The notes: a model not told the origin generated them from the letters alone. Numbered from the stretch's first letter, positions 42,248 to 52,326 are shown. The stretch: 64,000 bases of DNA from Pseudomonas sp. DC1.2 (GCF_034351645.1 NZ_CP133782.1:5734001-5798000), one strand, 5' to 3'. Numbers and translations are program-made.

Positions 42248-43255
42248 GTGATCGAGTTTCAAAACGTCCATAAGACTTACCGCGTCGCCGGTAAGGATAT
42301 TCCCGCCCTGCATCCGACCAATCTAACGATTGAGAACGGTCAGGTCTTCGGTCTGATCGGCCACTCCGGCGCGGGAAAAAGTACCCTGCTGCGTCTGATC
42401 AATCGCCTTGAAGAGTCCAGTGGCGGCAAGATCTTCGTCGATGGCGAAGAAGTCACCGCGCTCGACGCCAACAGCCTGCGGCGTTTCCGCCAACAGGTCG
42501 GGATGATTTTCCAGCACTTCAACCTGCTGGCGTCCAAGACCGTGGCTGACAACGTCGCGCTGCCGCTGACCCTCGCCGGTGAATTATCCCGCAGCGAGAT
42601 CGACCTGCGTGTGGCCGAACTGTTGGCCCGTGTGGGTTTGTCTGACCACGCCAAGAAGTACCCGGCGCAGTTGTCCGGTGGCCAGAAACAGCGCGTCGGC
42701 ATCGCCCGCGCCCTGGCGACCAAGCCGAAAATCCTGCTGTGCGACGAAGCCACCAGTGCCCTGGACCCGCAGACCACCGCGTCGGTCCTGCAATTGCTGG
42801 CCGAGATCAACCGCGAGTTGAAGCTGACCATCGTCTTGATCACTCACGAAATGGACGTGATCCGTCGCGTTTGCGACCAGGTTGCCGTTATGGACGCTGG
42901 TGTGATCGTCGAGCAAGGTTCGGTGGCCGAGGTGTTCCTGCATCCGAAGCACCCGACCACCAAGCGCTTTGTGCAAGAAGACGAGCAGATCGAGGACAGC
43001 GAACAGCGCGATGATTTCGCTCATGTGCCGGGCCGCATCGTGCGTCTGACCTTCCAGGGCGAAGCGACCTACGCGCCTTTGCTCGGTACCGTCGCTCGGG
43101 AAACCGGTGTGGACTACAGCATTCTGGCCGGTCGTATCGACCGCATCAAAGACGTCCCTTACGGGCAACTGACCCTGGCCATCACCGGCGGCGACATGGA
43201 AGCGGCATTTGCCCGCTTCACCGCGGCTGACGTCCACATGGAGGTGCTGCGCTAA
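42248..43255 (+). CDS. metN: Methionine ABC transporter ATPase MetN
   Basis: A 335-aa ATPase for D- and L-methionine uptake. Walker A is GHSGAGKST near residue 38, signature [16 protein letters not shown] near 140 and Walker [14 protein letters not shown] near 162. The C-terminal NIL domain (about residues 265-335, [19 protein letters not shown] and [16 protein letters not shown]) senses internal methionine and inhibits transport. The start is GTG at 42248. Its TAA overlaps the ATG of metI by one base. Confidence 0.94.
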   Translation: MIEFQNVHKTYRVAGKDIPALHPTNLTIENGQVFGLIGHSGAGKSTLLRLINRLEESSGGKIFVDGEEVTALDANSLRRFRQQVGMIFQHFNLLASKTVADNVALPLTLAGELSRSEIDLRVAELLARVGLSDHAKKYPAQLSGGQKQRVGIARALATKPKILLCDEATSALDPQTTASVLQLLAEINRELKLTIVLITHEMDVIRRVCDQVAVMDAGVIVEQGSVAEVFLHPKHPTTKRFVQEDEQIEDSEQRDDFAHVPGRIVRLTFQGEATYAPLLGTVARETGVDYSILAGRIDRIKDVPYGQLTLAITGGDMEAAFARFTAADVHMEVLR

Positions 43256-43950
43256 TGGAAACGTATGACGCTGCAGTAGAAGCAATCAAAGCGTTCTTCA
43301 AGAACATCGACTGGCTGGAAATCGGCCTGGCGTCTGGCGACACGATGCAGATGCTCGGCGGTTCGCTGTTGTTTACCATCCTGCTCGGCCTGCCGCTGGG
43401 CGTACTGCTGTTCCTGTGCAGCCCGCGACAGCTGCTCGAAAACCGAGTGGCCTACGCGCTGATGTCGCTGGCGGTGAATATCCTGCGTTCGCTACCGTTC
43501 ATCATTCTGCTGATCGTGATGATCCCGTTCACCGTGTTGATCACCGGCACCTCGCTGGGTGTCGCCGGTGCGATTCCACCGCTGGTGGTGGGCGCTACGC
43601 CGTTCTTCGCGCGGCTGGTGGAAACGGCGTTGCGTGAAGTCGATCGCGGCATCATCGAAGCGACCCAGGCCATGGGGGCGACCACCCGGCAGATCATCAT
43701 CAACGCGTTGCTGCCGGAGGCCCGACCGGGCATCTACGCAGCGATTACGGTGACGGCTATTACACTGGTTTCCTACACGGCAATGGCCGGTGTGGTGGGG
43801 GCCGGTGGATTGGGTGACCTGGCGATCCGTTTCGGATACCAGCGTTTCCAGACCGACGTTATGGTCGTCACCGTAGTGTTGCTGTTGGTGCTGGTGCAGA
43901 TTCTGCAAATGGTGGGCGACAAACTGGTCGTTCACTTCTCACGCAAATAA
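43255..43950 (+). CDS. metI: Methionine ABC transporter permease MetI
   Basis: A 231-aa inner-membrane permease with about five helices. The ATPase-contact loop is EVDRGIIEATQAMGATTRQIIINALLPEARPGI near residues 122-155, followed by VSYTAMAGVVGAGGLGDLAIRFGYQRF, the conserved MetI-type end. Start overlaps the metN stop. Confidence 0.94.
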   Translation: METYDAAVEAIKAFFKNIDWLEIGLASGDTMQMLGGSLLFTILLGLPLGVLLFLCSPRQLLENRVAYALMSLAVNILRSLPFIILLIVMIPFTVLITGTSLGVAGAIPPLVVGATPFFARLVETALREVDRGIIEATQAMGATTRQIIINALLPEARPGIYAAITVTAITLVSYTAMAGVVGAGGLGDLAIRFGYQRFQTDVMVVTVVLLLVLVQILQMVGDKLVVHFSRK

Positions 43951-44022
43951 CCAATGAGCCGGCCATTCGCTGGCGGGCGCCACTCGGGCGCCGCAAGCGG
44001 GTACCCACAAGGAGTTAGCTGA

Positions 44023-44796
44023 ATGAAAAAACTACTCGTCGCGTTCGCAGCCGTTGCTGCGTTCTCTGCTCAGGCTGCTGAAACCCTGACCGTCGCCGCC
44101 AGCCCGGTGCCGCACGCGCAAATCCTCGAATTCGTTAAACCAGCCCTCGCCAAAGAAGGTGTGGATCTTAAAGTTAAAGTCTTCACTGATTACATTCAGC
44201 CGAACGTGCAGGTGGCCGAGAAGCGTCTGGACGCCAACTTCTTCCAGCACCAACCGTACCTGGATGAGTTCAACAAGGCCAAGGGCACGAACCTGGTTGC
44301 TGTTGCCGGCGTGCATCTGGAACCGTTGGGCGCTTATTCCAGCAAATACAAAACGCTGGCCGAGCTGCCGGGCGGCGCTAACGTAGTGATCCCGAATGAC
44401 GCGACCAACGGCGGCCGTGCGCTGTTGTTGTTGGAGAAGGCTGGCCTGATCAAGTTGAAGGATTCGAACAACATCCTGTCGACCATCAAGGACATCACCG
44501 AGAACAGCAAAGACCTGAAGTTCCGTGAGCTGGAAGCGGCGACCATCCCGCGCGTCCTGACTCAGGTTGACCTGGCGTTGATCAACACTAACTACGCGCT
44601 GGAAGCCAAGCTCGACCCGTCCAAGGACGCGCTGGTCATCGAAGGCAAAGACTCGCCTTACGTGAACATTCTGGTCGCTCGTCCGGACGATAAGGACAGT
44701 GACGCGATGCAGAAACTGGTCGCGGCCCTGCATACCCCGGAAGTGAAAGCGTTCATCCTTGAGAAGTACAAAGGCGCTGTATTGCCGGCGTTCTGA
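44023..44796 (+). CDS. metQ: Methionine-binding protein MetQ
   Basis: A 257-aa periplasmic binding protein of the NLPA family. The signal peptide (MKKLLVAFAAVAAFSAQA-A) has no lipobox cysteine, so unlike E. coli MetQ this is a soluble periplasmic protein. Ligand-site segments are AASPVPHAQIL, DYIQPNVQVAEKRLDANFFQHQPYL and IPNDATNGGRALLLLEKAGLI. It lies 72 bases after metI and is followed by a strong terminator, completing the metNIQ operon. Confidence 0.94.
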   Translation: MKKLLVAFAAVAAFSAQAAETLTVAASPVPHAQILEFVKPALAKEGVDLKVKVFTDYIQPNVQVAEKRLDANFFQHQPYLDEFNKAKGTNLVAVAGVHLEPLGAYSSKYKTLAELPGGANVVIPNDATNGGRALLLLEKAGLIKLKDSNNILSTIKDITENSKDLKFRELEAATIPRVLTQVDLALINTNYALEAKLDPSKDALVIEGKDSPYVNILVARPDDKDSDAMQKLVAALHTPEVKAFILEKYKGAVLPAF

Positions 44797-44814
44797 TCCG
44801 CGAATGCAACAAAG

Positions 44815-44842
44815 AAGGGACGCCATGAGCGTCCCTTTTTTG
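44815..44842 (+). terminator. Intrinsic terminator of metNIQ
   Basis: AGGGACGC (44817-44824) pairs with GCGTCCCT (44830-44837) around a 5-base loop, followed by a six-T run. It lies 20 bases after the metQ stop. The A-run on its left makes it work for the convergent sco gene as well. Confidence 0.92.
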
Positions 44843-44869
44843 TACCAAAACACAGGAGCCCTGTGGTGG

Positions 44870-45505
44870 TCAGTTACGTTTGAGCATTACTGGCAACTGC
44901 GCCACCAACTTCGCGTTGTTCAGCGGTCCACGAATGAACCCACGCTGGGTGCCGTCCGGCCCGATCACTGCCAGGTTGCCGCTGTGGTCAACGGTGTAAT
45001 TCGGCTTGCTGGTGTCCGCCGGGATAAACGGAATACTCACCGCGTTGGCGACTTTTTGCAGCTCTTCGACCGACGTCGGTGTCAGGCCGATGAACTGCGG
45101 ATCGAAGTAACCCAGGTACTGTTTGAGTTGCTTGGGCGAATCGCGGTTCGGGTCAACGCTGACCAGAATGATCTGCAACTTTTGCAGCGCGTCCGCCGGC
45201 AGCTCGCTTTTGATTTGTCGCAGTTGGGCCAGCGTGGTCGGGCAGATGTCCGGGCAGAAGGTGTAGCCGAAGAACAACAGGCTCCACTTGCCTTTCAACT
45301 CGTCGATCCTGACGGGTTTGCCATCCTGATCGGTCATCGTCACGTCGGGCAGATGGCGACTTTGCGGGAGCAGGATGATGCCCGCGTCAATCAACGCGGT
45401 CGGGTCACCCTGGCCCTTGCCAGACAACACTTTGTTGACGGTCAGGCCCAACACCAGCGCGATCAGGGCAACTAGGATGAAGACGGTTTTCTGGGTTCGG
45501 GTCAT
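44870..45505 (-). CDS. sco: SCO1/SenC copper chaperone for cytochrome oxidase
   Basis: A 211-aa membrane-anchored thioredoxin-fold protein that delivers copper to the CuA site of oxidase subunit II. One N-terminal helix ([16 protein letters not shown]) is followed by the copper ligands C84-P-D-I-C88 and H175 (YTVDHSG). The ATG at 45505 overlaps the cyoE stop by four bases (ATGA). It is the last gene of the leftward cox operon. Confidence 0.92.
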   Translation of the reverse strand: MTRTQKTVFILVALIALVLGLTVNKVLSGKGQGDPTALIDAGIILLPQSRHLPDVTMTDQDGKPVRIDELKGKWSLLFFGYTFCPDICPTTLAQLRQIKSELPADALQKLQIILVSVDPNRDSPKQLKQYLGYFDPQFIGLTPTSVEELQKVANAVSIPFIPADTSKPNYTVDHSGNLAVIGPDGTQRGFIRGPLNNAKLVAQLPVMLKRN

Positions 45506-46401
45506 AGGTTCAACAGTAAGTAGTGGTCTACGAGCAGGGCGATGAACAGTAGGAACAAGTAGTAAATAGAGTACTTGAAGGTGTTGATCGCCGCGTGCGG
45601 CCGAGTGCCACGGTACAGCACCACGGCCCATTGCAGAAACCTCGCGCCCAGGCCGAGTGCGCAAATCAGGTAGAGCACCCCGCTCATATGGATGACATAG
45701 GGCATCAGGCTGACTGCCAACAGCGCAAAGGTGTAAAGCAGGATATGAATTTTGGTGTAGTGCTCACCATGGGTCACCGGCAGCATTGGAATGTCAGCCT
45801 TGGCATATTCCTCTTTGCGGTGAATGGCCAGGGCCCAGAAGTGCGGCGGGGTCCAGGCGAAAATGATCAACACCAGCAGCAGCGGTTCAGCGCTAACGTG
45901 ACCGGTGGCCGCCACCCAGCCCAGCAGCGGCGGGGCGGCACCGGCCAGGCCACCGATGACGATGTTTTGCGGTGTCGCGCGCTTCAAAAAACCGGTGTAA
46001 ACCACGGCATATCCAAGCAAGGAAGCCAGCGTCAGCCAGGCCGTCAGCGGATTGGTGAAGGTCAGTAGCAAGGCCTGGCCGAGCACCGCCAGCACCAGAG
46101 CAAAGGTCAGCGCAGCGGTGGGTGACACCCGGCCTTCGGCCAAGGGACGTTTATGGGTTCGGGCCATGACCGCATCGATGCGTCGGTCCACCACGTGATT
46201 GACGGCCGCCGCGCCACCGGCACACAGGCCGATTCCCAGGTTGCCGAATACCAGCACCGTCCACGGCACGCCGGCGCGGGTCGCGAGGAACATCCCCACC
46301 AGCGATGTGATGAGCATGAGCACCACCACTTTGGGTTTGGTCAGCTCCAGGTAGTCACGCCAGATGGCCTGACTGTGACGCTCGCCGATCAGAGTCGCCA
46401 T
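45502..46401 (-). CDS. cyoE: Heme O synthase (protoheme IX farnesyltransferase)
   Basis: A 299-aa UbiA-family prenyltransferase that adds farnesyl to heme B, giving heme O for the aa3 oxidase. The first Asp-rich motif is [20 protein letters not shown] near residues 68-87; the second site is in [16 protein letters not shown] near 195. About eight helices are seen. AAAGGAG precedes the ATG. It overlaps ctaA by 13 bases at its 5' end and sco at its 3' end. Confidence 0.94.
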   Translation of the reverse strand: MATLIGERHSQAIWRDYLELTKPKVVVLMLITSLVGMFLATRAGVPWTVLVFGNLGIGLCAGGAAAVNHVVDRRIDAVMARTHKRPLAEGRVSPTAALTFALVLAVLGQALLLTFTNPLTAWLTLASLLGYAVVYTGFLKRATPQNIVIGGLAGAAPPLLGWVAATGHVSAEPLLLVLIIFAWTPPHFWALAIHRKEEYAKADIPMLPVTHGEHYTKIHILLYTFALLAVSLMPYVIHMSGVLYLICALGLGARFLQWAVVLYRGTRPHAAINTFKYSIYYLFLLFIALLVDHYLLLNL

Positions 46402-47468
46402 GGCATCTCTCCTTTTATTGTGATGGGGCCGATGGCGTGTTTGCGCGGGCTGAAGCGCCAGCGCACAGGCGATGGCTGCTTGACCCGAGTCAGGCTGGTT
46501 CGGGCGTGGTAGTTCACCAGCACCAGCGTCAGCAGCAACGCTGCGCCCCCGGCGTTATGGGCGACGGCCACCGGCAGCGGCAGGTGAAACAGCACATTGC
46601 TGATGCCGAGGGTGATTTGGGCGGCAAGGGCGATCAGTACCAGCCCCGCCAGGCGTGTCATGCCGACGACTTTAAGCTGCCAGGCCAGGCCGAGCAGCAC
46701 GCCAGTCACCAGTAACGCACCGACACGGTGAGTCAGGTGAATGGCGGTGCGGGCGTCACTGTCCAGTTGCCCGCCAAGGTAATTCGGGCCGATGTGTTGG
46801 GTCAGGTGAAAGCCGTTGGCGAAATCGGCCGGTGGCAGCCACTGCCCGTGGCAGGTCGGGAAGTCGATACAGGCGACCGCCGCGTAGTTGGAACTGACCC
46901 AGCCACCGAGGGCGATTTGCACAATCACCAGCAGCAAGCCGGCGGTCGCCCAATACTGCAAGCGCCTGGGAACGGTGAGCGCCGGCAATACGCCGGACAA
47001 CCTCAGCGTCAGCAGAAACAGCAAGCTCAGGGTCGCAAAGCCCCCGAGCAAATGCCCGGTGACCACTTGCGGCCAGAGCTTGAGCGTCACGGTCCACATC
47101 CCGAACGCCGCTTGAGCGAACACCACCGCCAACAAAAACAGCGGTAATTTCACCGGTTGCCCCGGATGATGACGATGAACCCAGGCGCGACCGGCCAGCA
47201 CGGCGATCAACAGCCCCAGTGTGCCGGCGAAATAGCGGTGGATCATTTCGTTCCAGCCCTTGTGGGCCACCACCGGTGTCTCGGGGAAATGCAGTTCGGC
47301 GTGGGCCAGTTGGGCTTCGCCTTGCGGCACGCTGATAAAGCCATAGCACCCCGGCCAATCCGGACAGCCAAGGCCCGCGTGGGTCAGACGGGTATAGGCT
47401 CCGAGCAACACCACAATCAGTGCCAGCAAGGTGGCAAACAGCGCGAGGCGAAATCCAGGTTTGGCCAT
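46389..47468 (-). CDS. ctaA: Heme A synthase (CtaA/COX15)
   Basis: A 359-aa membrane protein that oxidises heme O to heme A. It has eight helices in two four-helix halves; the conserved histidines are in [12 protein letters not shown] and VVTGHLLGG in the first half and [11 protein letters not shown] and [11 protein letters not shown] in the second. A cysteine pair in the first periplasmic loop (GCPDWPGC) and another in the second (CIDFPTC) are typical. It overlaps cyoE by 13 bases. Confidence 0.93.
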   Translation of the reverse strand: MAKPGFRLALFATLLALIVVLLGAYTRLTHAGLGCPDWPGCYGFISVPQGEAQLAHAELHFPETPVVAHKGWNEMIHRYFAGTLGLLIAVLAGRAWVHRHHPGQPVKLPLFLLAVVFAQAAFGMWTVTLKLWPQVVTGHLLGGFATLSLLFLLTLRLSGVLPALTVPRRLQYWATAGLLLVIVQIALGGWVSSNYAAVACIDFPTCHGQWLPPADFANGFHLTQHIGPNYLGGQLDSDARTAIHLTHRVGALLVTGVLLGLAWQLKVVGMTRLAGLVLIALAAQITLGISNVLFHLPLPVAVAHNAGGAALLLTLVLVNYHARTSLTRVKQPSPVRWRFSPRKHAIGPITIKGEMPWRL

Positions 47469-47478
47469 GACGATGCCC

Positions 47479-48072
47479 TTATCCGATGTTCGACAGTTTC
47501 AGCAGGTGACGCAGGTCGTTGAGCAGGTCTTTGCCTTTGACCGTCGGGTCGTAGCGCAGCACCAGATTGCCGTGTGGGTCGATGATCCATAGTTGCGGCG
47601 TCGCTTTGTCCCCGGTGGCCTTGCTGAACGTTGTCAGGTCCATCGGGTAGCGTTTCAGTTGCGGGTATTCGCGTGTCAGCTTGGCGTCGTAATCGGCGCT
47701 CAGCGGTTGCGCGGCGGCCAGGGCATGGCTGGCGCGAGACGCATCACGACCGAGGCCGATCTGAATCTGCCGCGCCAGGTACACCAGTTGCTGGCAGTCC
47801 ACCAAACACGCCTTGGGCGCGGTCACCAGCAGTTGCCAGCGCTCCTCTTCGGCCTGGACGCCAAGGTCGGCGCGGGTCTGGCCGTTGCCGATCAGTTCAC
47901 CGTGATAAATACGGCCGTCCGGCACCCAGAAATTGAGTTTGTACATGCCGGTGGCAAGGATCATCGGACCGATCACCCCGAGCAGTATCAGCAATAGCTG
48001 GAGACGACCTTTGCGCCGACTCGCCGGCGGTTTTGCCTCAGACATGCTGGGTGGATTCATGGCCGCTCCCAT
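47479..48072 (-). CDS. Membrane-anchored thioredoxin-fold-like protein of the cox cluster
   Basis: A 197-aa protein with one N-terminal helix (LQLLLILLGVIGPMILATGMY) and a periplasmic domain that resembles a SCO/thioredoxin-like fold: ERWQLLVTAPKACLVDCQQLVYLARQIQ carries a C-x3-C pair in the position of the SCO copper motif, and TPQLWIIDPHGNLVLRYDP near the end resembles a thioredoxin strand with His. It may help copper insertion or thiol reduction of subunit II. The ATG at 48072 has AAGGAG upstream; a second ATG at 48060 is possible. It overlaps surf1 by 35 bases. Position matches PA0111. Confidence 0.75.
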   Translation of the reverse strand: MGAAMNPPSMSEAKPPASRRKGRLQLLLILLGVIGPMILATGMYKLNFWVPDGRIYHGELIGNGQTRADLGVQAEEERWQLLVTAPKACLVDCQQLVYLARQIQIGLGRDASRASHALAAAQPLSADYDAKLTREYPQLKRYPMDLTTFSKATGDKATPQLWIIDPHGNLVLRYDPTVKGKDLLNDLRHLLKLSNIG

Positions 48073-48778
48073 GGTGCTTCTCCTTTGCGTTGTGCCAGCC
48101 GAGGTAGATAAAGAGGCCGCACAGGGCGATCGCCATGGCGAACCACTGCACGGCATAAGCAATATGTTTTTCCGGCCCCATGGCCACCACTGGCCAATCG
48201 GCCTGGTAGGCACCGGGGCCGGGTTCTTCGCGTAATTCGTAGGCAAAACCCTCGCGCCCCAGTGCGGCCCAGAGCTTCGACGGCTCGACGGCGGTGATCA
48301 GCTTCGGCCATGTCGAGGTGCTGGGGTCGGCGTGCAGTTGGAAGGTTGCACCGGGGGAGACGTAGACCCAGGCATCCAGGCTCAAGGTCTCGGTGGGGGT
48401 TTTGAACTGTACAGGGGTGCGTCGCACCGGCCAGGGCAGCCAACCGCGATTGACCAGCAGCCAGAGCCCGGTCGCCTGATCGTGAAACGGTTGCAGCAGT
48501 TCGACGCCGACGTTGCCGTTGCGCTGCCGGTTATCCAATAGCAGGCTGTGTTCGGCATCAAACTGCCCGTGCAGGCGGACACGGCGAAAGGCTGGGTCCT
48601 GGGTGTGTGGTAGCTCGGTGCTGGCCATAGGTTCGGCCGCTCGGCGTTCGGCGTAGTTTTGCAGCAGCGCACTTTTTTCCGCGCCCCGGCTCAACTGCCA
48701 GAATCCGAGTGAGATCAGTAATGGCAGCAACAAGGCGACCACCAGGGTCGGCACGATACCGGGCTGAAAACGCTTCAT
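48038..48778 (-). CDS. SURF1-family cytochrome oxidase assembly protein
   Basis: A 246-aa protein with membrane helices at both ends (IVPTLVVALLLPLLISLGFWQ and WFAMAIALCGLFIYLGW) around a periplasmic domain with SURF1 features (RGAEKSALLQNYAERRA, VRLHGQFDAEHSLLLDNRQRNGNVGVELLQPF, LLVNRGWLP). SURF1 helps place heme A in oxidase subunit I. The 3' end overlaps the following gene by 35 bases. Confidence 0.9.
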   Translation of the reverse strand: MKRFQPGIVPTLVVALLLPLLISLGFWQLSRGAEKSALLQNYAERRAAEPMASTELPHTQDPAFRRVRLHGQFDAEHSLLLDNRQRNGNVGVELLQPFHDQATGLWLLVNRGWLPWPVRRTPVQFKTPTETLSLDAWVYVSPGATFQLHADPSTSTWPKLITAVEPSKLWAALGREGFAYELREEPGPGAYQADWPVVAMGPEKHIAYAVQWFAMAIALCGLFIYLGWHNAKEKHHGSGHESTQHV

Positions 48779-48848
48779 GGCGTTGCCCGAATGTCAGTCA
48801 TCGCGATCGCTATACTCACCTGCATCGCCTGTTCCCCGGAGTTGCGCC

Positions 48849-49052
48849 ATGCTCAAAACAGCCATCGTGCTGATGCTGATTGCCACGGTCGTCAGCCTGT
48901 TCAGCGGCCTGTTTTTTCTGGTCAAGGACGACAGTCGTTCAACACGCCTGGTCATTGCCTTGAGTGTTCGGGTTGCCTGCGCCGCTATCACCGTCGGCTT
49001 GATTGCCTGGGGTTTCTACAGCGGCCAACTGGTCTCTAGTGCGCCTTGGTAA
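48849..49052 (+). CDS. Twin transmembrane helix small protein (DUF2909-like)
   Basis: A 67-aa protein, MLKTAIVLMLIATVVSLFSG then LFFLVKDDSRSTRLVIAL, with two helices and a short basic loop. It is the small twin-helix family found beside oxidase genes in many gamma- and betaproteobacteria. Here it is on the strand opposite to the rest of the cox operon, between surf1 and coxC, and ends five bases from the coxC stop. Its role is unknown; the location suggests oxidase assembly or a small extra subunit. Confidence 0.85.
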   Translation: MLKTAIVLMLIATVVSLFSGLFFLVKDDSRSTRLVIALSVRVACAAITVGLIAWGFYSGQLVSSAPW

Positions 49053-49057
49053 AGGCC

Positions 49058-49945
49058 TTAAAGCACGTAGACGAAAACAAACAGGCCGATCCACACCACG
49101 TCCACGAAATGCCAGTACCAGCTCGCGGCCTCGAAACCGAATTGGTGCTCTGCGTCGAAATGCCCGCGCATGATCCGCATCAGCATCACGAACAGGATGA
49201 GGGTGCCAATGGTCACGTGGGCACCGTGGAACCCGGTCAGCATGAAGAACGTCGCGCCGTAGACGCCCGACCCCAGCGTCAGCCCCAGTTCGCGGTAGGC
49301 GTGCATGTATTCCTCGGCCTGTAGCGCGAGGAACCCGCAGCCCAGTAGCACGGTGATTGCCAGCCAGATTTTCAGTGCGCCGCGATGGCCCTTTTTCAAG
49401 GCGTGGTGGGCGATGGTCACGGTCACACTGGAGGTCACCAGCAAAAGCGTGTTGACCAGCGGCAGGCCCCAGGGGCTGATGACTTCCTTGGGCGGTGGGA
49501 AGAGTGTCGGGTCAGGGTTGTGCAGCAGCGGCCAGGTGAACTGGAAGTTGGGCCACAGCATGTGCGCGACGCCTTTGGGGCCTTCGCCCCCCAGCGCCGG
49601 GCCCGAGATGTGCCGCACATAAAACAGCGCGCCGAAGAAGGCGATGAAGAACATCACCTCGGAGAAGATGAACCAACTCATGCCCCAGCGAAACGAGCGA
49701 TCAAGCTGCGCGCTGTACAAACCCGCTCGGCTTTCCTTGATCACCGCCCCGAACCAGCCGAACAGCATGTAGGCCAGCAGCAGGCCGCCGACGAAAAAGA
49801 TCAGCGGGCCGTGGGATTCCGGTCGCGCGGCCTTGAGATCATTGAACCAGGTGCCCAGGCCATAGACCGTGACCAGCATGCCCAGCGTGGCGATGATCGG
49901 CCATTTGCTTTGGGCCGGAACGTAATAATGCTCATGAGTTGCCAT
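49058..49945 (-). CDS. coxC: Cytochrome c oxidase subunit III
   Basis: A 295-aa subunit of the aa3/caa3 oxidase with seven helices. Typical segments are WGMSWFIFSEVMFFIAFFGALFYVR near residue 87, TSSVTVTIAHHALKKG near 170 and GFHGAHVTIGTLIL near 242, then FGFEAASWYWHFVDVVWIGLFVFVYVL at the end. AAGGAG precedes the ATG. It ends tail-to-tail with the twin-helix gene. Confidence 0.95.
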   Translation of the reverse strand: MATHEHYYVPAQSKWPIIATLGMLVTVYGLGTWFNDLKAARPESHGPLIFFVGGLLLAYMLFGWFGAVIKESRAGLYSAQLDRSFRWGMSWFIFSEVMFFIAFFGALFYVRHISGPALGGEGPKGVAHMLWPNFQFTWPLLHNPDPTLFPPPKEVISPWGLPLVNTLLLVTSSVTVTIAHHALKKGHRGALKIWLAITVLLGCGFLALQAEEYMHAYRELGLTLGSGVYGATFFMLTGFHGAHVTIGTLILFVMLMRIMRGHFDAEHQFGFEAASWYWHFVDVVWIGLFVFVYVL

Positions 49946-49970
49946 TTATTGTTCTCCTTATCGGGCACGC

Positions 49971-50522
49971 TTAACCGCCAGTTTTTACGGCTACCGGTGG
50001 GTGACGGGCGGTGATATCGAACAGCGTGTAGGACAGCGTCAGGTGCTTCACATCCTTGGGCATGTCCCGGTCAACGATGAAACGCACCGGCATCTCGATC
50101 CGTTCACCGGGCTGTAGCACTTGCTGGGTAAAGCAGAAACATTCGGTTTTGTGGAAATACTCTGCCGCTTCGCTGGGAGCGATGCTCGGGACGGCTTGGG
50201 CACTCATCGGGCGATCGGTGGGGTTGTAGGCGATAAACAACATTTCGCTTACCGCCCCTGGATGGGTGGTCAGTTCATTGCCCTTGGGATAAAACTCCCA
50301 GGGCATGTCGGCGTTGTTCATCGACAGAAATTGCACCCGCACCTGGCGCGAGTTATCCACTACTTGCTCGCCTTCATATTGCCCTGCGGTCTTGCCGTTG
50401 ATACCGAAAGCCTTGCACATCACGTCGTAGATCGGCACCAAGGCAAACCCGAACACAAACATCGCCACCACCACCATCAGTAGGCGGGTGACCAGTTTCT
50501 TTAACGAGATCGAGTCAGCCAT
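49971..50522 (-). CDS. ctaG: Cytochrome c oxidase assembly protein CtaG (Cox11)
   Basis: A 183-aa copper chaperone for CuB in subunit I. One N-terminal helix (VTRLLMVVVAMFVFGFALVPIYDVMC) is followed by an immunoglobulin-like periplasmic domain with the copper motif C-F-C-F (KTECFCFTQQVLQPGE) near residue 127. The ATG at 50522 has a GAGG site; 27 upstream codons that are also open include REPIN sequence and are unlikely. It sits between coxA and coxC. Confidence 0.93.
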   Translation of the reverse strand: MADSISLKKLVTRLLMVVVAMFVFGFALVPIYDVMCKAFGINGKTAGQYEGEQVVDNSRQVRVQFLSMNNADMPWEFYPKGNELTTHPGAVSEMLFIAYNPTDRPMSAQAVPSIAPSEAAEYFHKTECFCFTQQVLQPGERIEMPVRFIVDRDMPKDVKHLTLSYTLFDITARHPPVAVKTGG

Positions 50523-50569
50523 GGTGCTTGACCTCTGCGCCAAATCTTGTGGCAGCGGTGGTGTGAAGA

Positions 50570-50645
50570 TTCGACTTGCTCGCGATAGCGATGTGTCTGA
50601 CACACCGCGCCGACCTCATCGCAGGCAAGTCCGCTCCCACAACTA
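50570..50645. repeat. REPIN between coxA and ctaG
   Basis: CTTGCTCGCGATAGCG at the left and CATCGCAGGCAAGTCCGCTCCCAC at the right form an imperfect inverted pair. It lies within the cox operon, so it would be part of the mRNA and may fold into a stabilising stem loop between coxA and ctaG. Confidence 0.75.
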
Positions 50646-50654
50646 CTAGAACGT

Positions 50655-52244
50655 TCACTTCACTTCCGGCGGGGTGGTGAAGGTGTGATACGGCGCGGGC
50701 GACGGTACGCTCCACTCCAGGCCTTCGGCGCCATCCCACGGCTTGGCCGGTGCTGGCGGGCCGCCGCGAATGGTCTTGATCACGATGAACAGAAAGAACA
50801 GCTGCGTGGTGCCGAACATGAAGGCTCCGATCGACGACACCATGTTGAAGTCGGCAAATTGCAGGTTGTAGTCCGGAATCCGCCGGGGCATGCCTGCCAG
50901 CCCCACGAAGTGCATGGGGAAGAAGGTCATGTTCATGCCGACGAATGACAGCCAGAAATGCAGCTTGCCCAGGGTTTCGTCGTACATGTGACCGGTCCAT
51001 TTCGGCAGCCAGTAGTAGGCCGAGGCGAAGATCCCGAAGATGGCGCCGGGGACCAGTACGTAATGAAAGTGCGCGACGACGAAGTAGGTGTCCTGGTACT
51101 GGAAGTCTGCCGGGGCAATGGCCAGCATCAACCCGGAGAACCCGCCGATGGAAAACAAAATGACGAACGCCACGGCGAACAGCATCGGCGTTTCGAAGGT
51201 CAGCGAGCCTTGCCACATAGTGCTCGCCCAGTTGAACACCTTCACCCCAGTGGGCACTGCGATCAGCAGGGTGGCGTACATGAAGAACAGCTCGCCCACC
51301 AGCGGAATGCCGACCACGAACATGTGGTGGGCCCACACGATGAACGACAGGAACGCGATGCTTGCCGTGGCATAGACCATCGAGGTGTAGCCGAACAGCG
51401 GCTTGCGCGAGAAGGTCGGGATGATCGAGCTGACCGCACCGAAGGCCGGCAGGATCATGATGTACACCTCGGGGTGCCCGAAGAACCAGAACACATGCTG
51501 GAACAGCACCGGGTCACCCCCACCGGCGGCACTGAAGAAACTGGTGCCGAAGTGGATGTCCATCAGCATCATCGTCACGCACCCGGCCAGCACCGGCATC
51601 ACCGCAATCAACAGGAACGCGGTGATCAGCCAGGTCCAGACGAACAGCGGCATTTTCATCAGCGTCATGCCTGGGGCGCGCAGGTTGAGAATGGTCGCGA
51701 TCACGTTGATCGCGCCCATGATCGAGCTGATGCCCATCAAGTGGATGGCGAAAATGAAATAGGTCACGCTTTCCGGCGCATAGGTCGTGGACAGCGGTGC
51801 GTAGAAGGTCCAGCCGAAGTTGGGGCCGCCGCCAGGCATGAACAGCGTCGAGACCAGCAGGATGAACGCCGCCGGCAACAGCCAAAAGCTGAAATTGTTC
51901 ATGCGTGGCAGGGCCATGTCCGGGGCGCCGATCATCAGCGGGATCATCCAGTTGGCCAAGCCGACGAAGGCCGGCATCACCGCCCCGAAGACCATCACCA
52001 GACCGTGCATGGTGGTCATCTGGTTGAAAAAGGCAGGTTCGACGATTTGCAGTCCGGGCTGAAACAGCTCGGCGCGAATCACCATCGCAAAAGAGCCGCC
52101 CAGCAGAAACATGCAGAACGCGAACCACAGGTACAGCGTGCCGATGTCCTTGTGGTTGGTGGTCAGCACCCAGCGCATCAGGCCTTTGGCGGGGCCGTGG
52201 GCGTGGTCGGGCGAATGGCCATGGTCATCGATGACAGCGCTCAT
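50655..52244 (-). CDS. coxA: Cytochrome c oxidase subunit I
   Basis: A 529-aa catalytic subunit with 12 helices that reduces oxygen and pumps protons. The heme a and CuB region is present: FWFFGHPEVYIMILPAFG (CuB His and cross-linked Tyr), then IVWAHHMFVVG (two CuB His) and VVAHFHYVLVPGA (heme ligands). The first heme ligand is in TTMHGLVMVFGAVMPAF. A CAGGAG site precedes the ATG. The E in GHPEVY indicates an A-type oxidase. Confidence 0.96.
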   Translation of the reverse strand: MSAVIDDHGHSPDHAHGPAKGLMRWVLTTNHKDIGTLYLWFAFCMFLLGGSFAMVIRAELFQPGLQIVEPAFFNQMTTMHGLVMVFGAVMPAFVGLANWMIPLMIGAPDMALPRMNNFSFWLLPAAFILLVSTLFMPGGGPNFGWTFYAPLSTTYAPESVTYFIFAIHLMGISSIMGAINVIATILNLRAPGMTLMKMPLFVWTWLITAFLLIAVMPVLAGCVTMMLMDIHFGTSFFSAAGGGDPVLFQHVFWFFGHPEVYIMILPAFGAVSSIIPTFSRKPLFGYTSMVYATASIAFLSFIVWAHHMFVVGIPLVGELFFMYATLLIAVPTGVKVFNWASTMWQGSLTFETPMLFAVAFVILFSIGGFSGLMLAIAPADFQYQDTYFVVAHFHYVLVPGAIFGIFASAYYWLPKWTGHMYDETLGKLHFWLSFVGMNMTFFPMHFVGLAGMPRRIPDYNLQFADFNMVSSIGAFMFGTTQLFFLFIVIKTIRGGPPAPAKPWDGAEGLEWSVPSPAPYHTFTTPPEVK

Positions 52245-52326
52245 GGCCGCTCTCCTGAGAACGAATGGGCTGGGCTGGCCGCGGCATTAGCCTGCGACCG
52301 GTTCCGGGAAGACGCAATTGAGAGGC

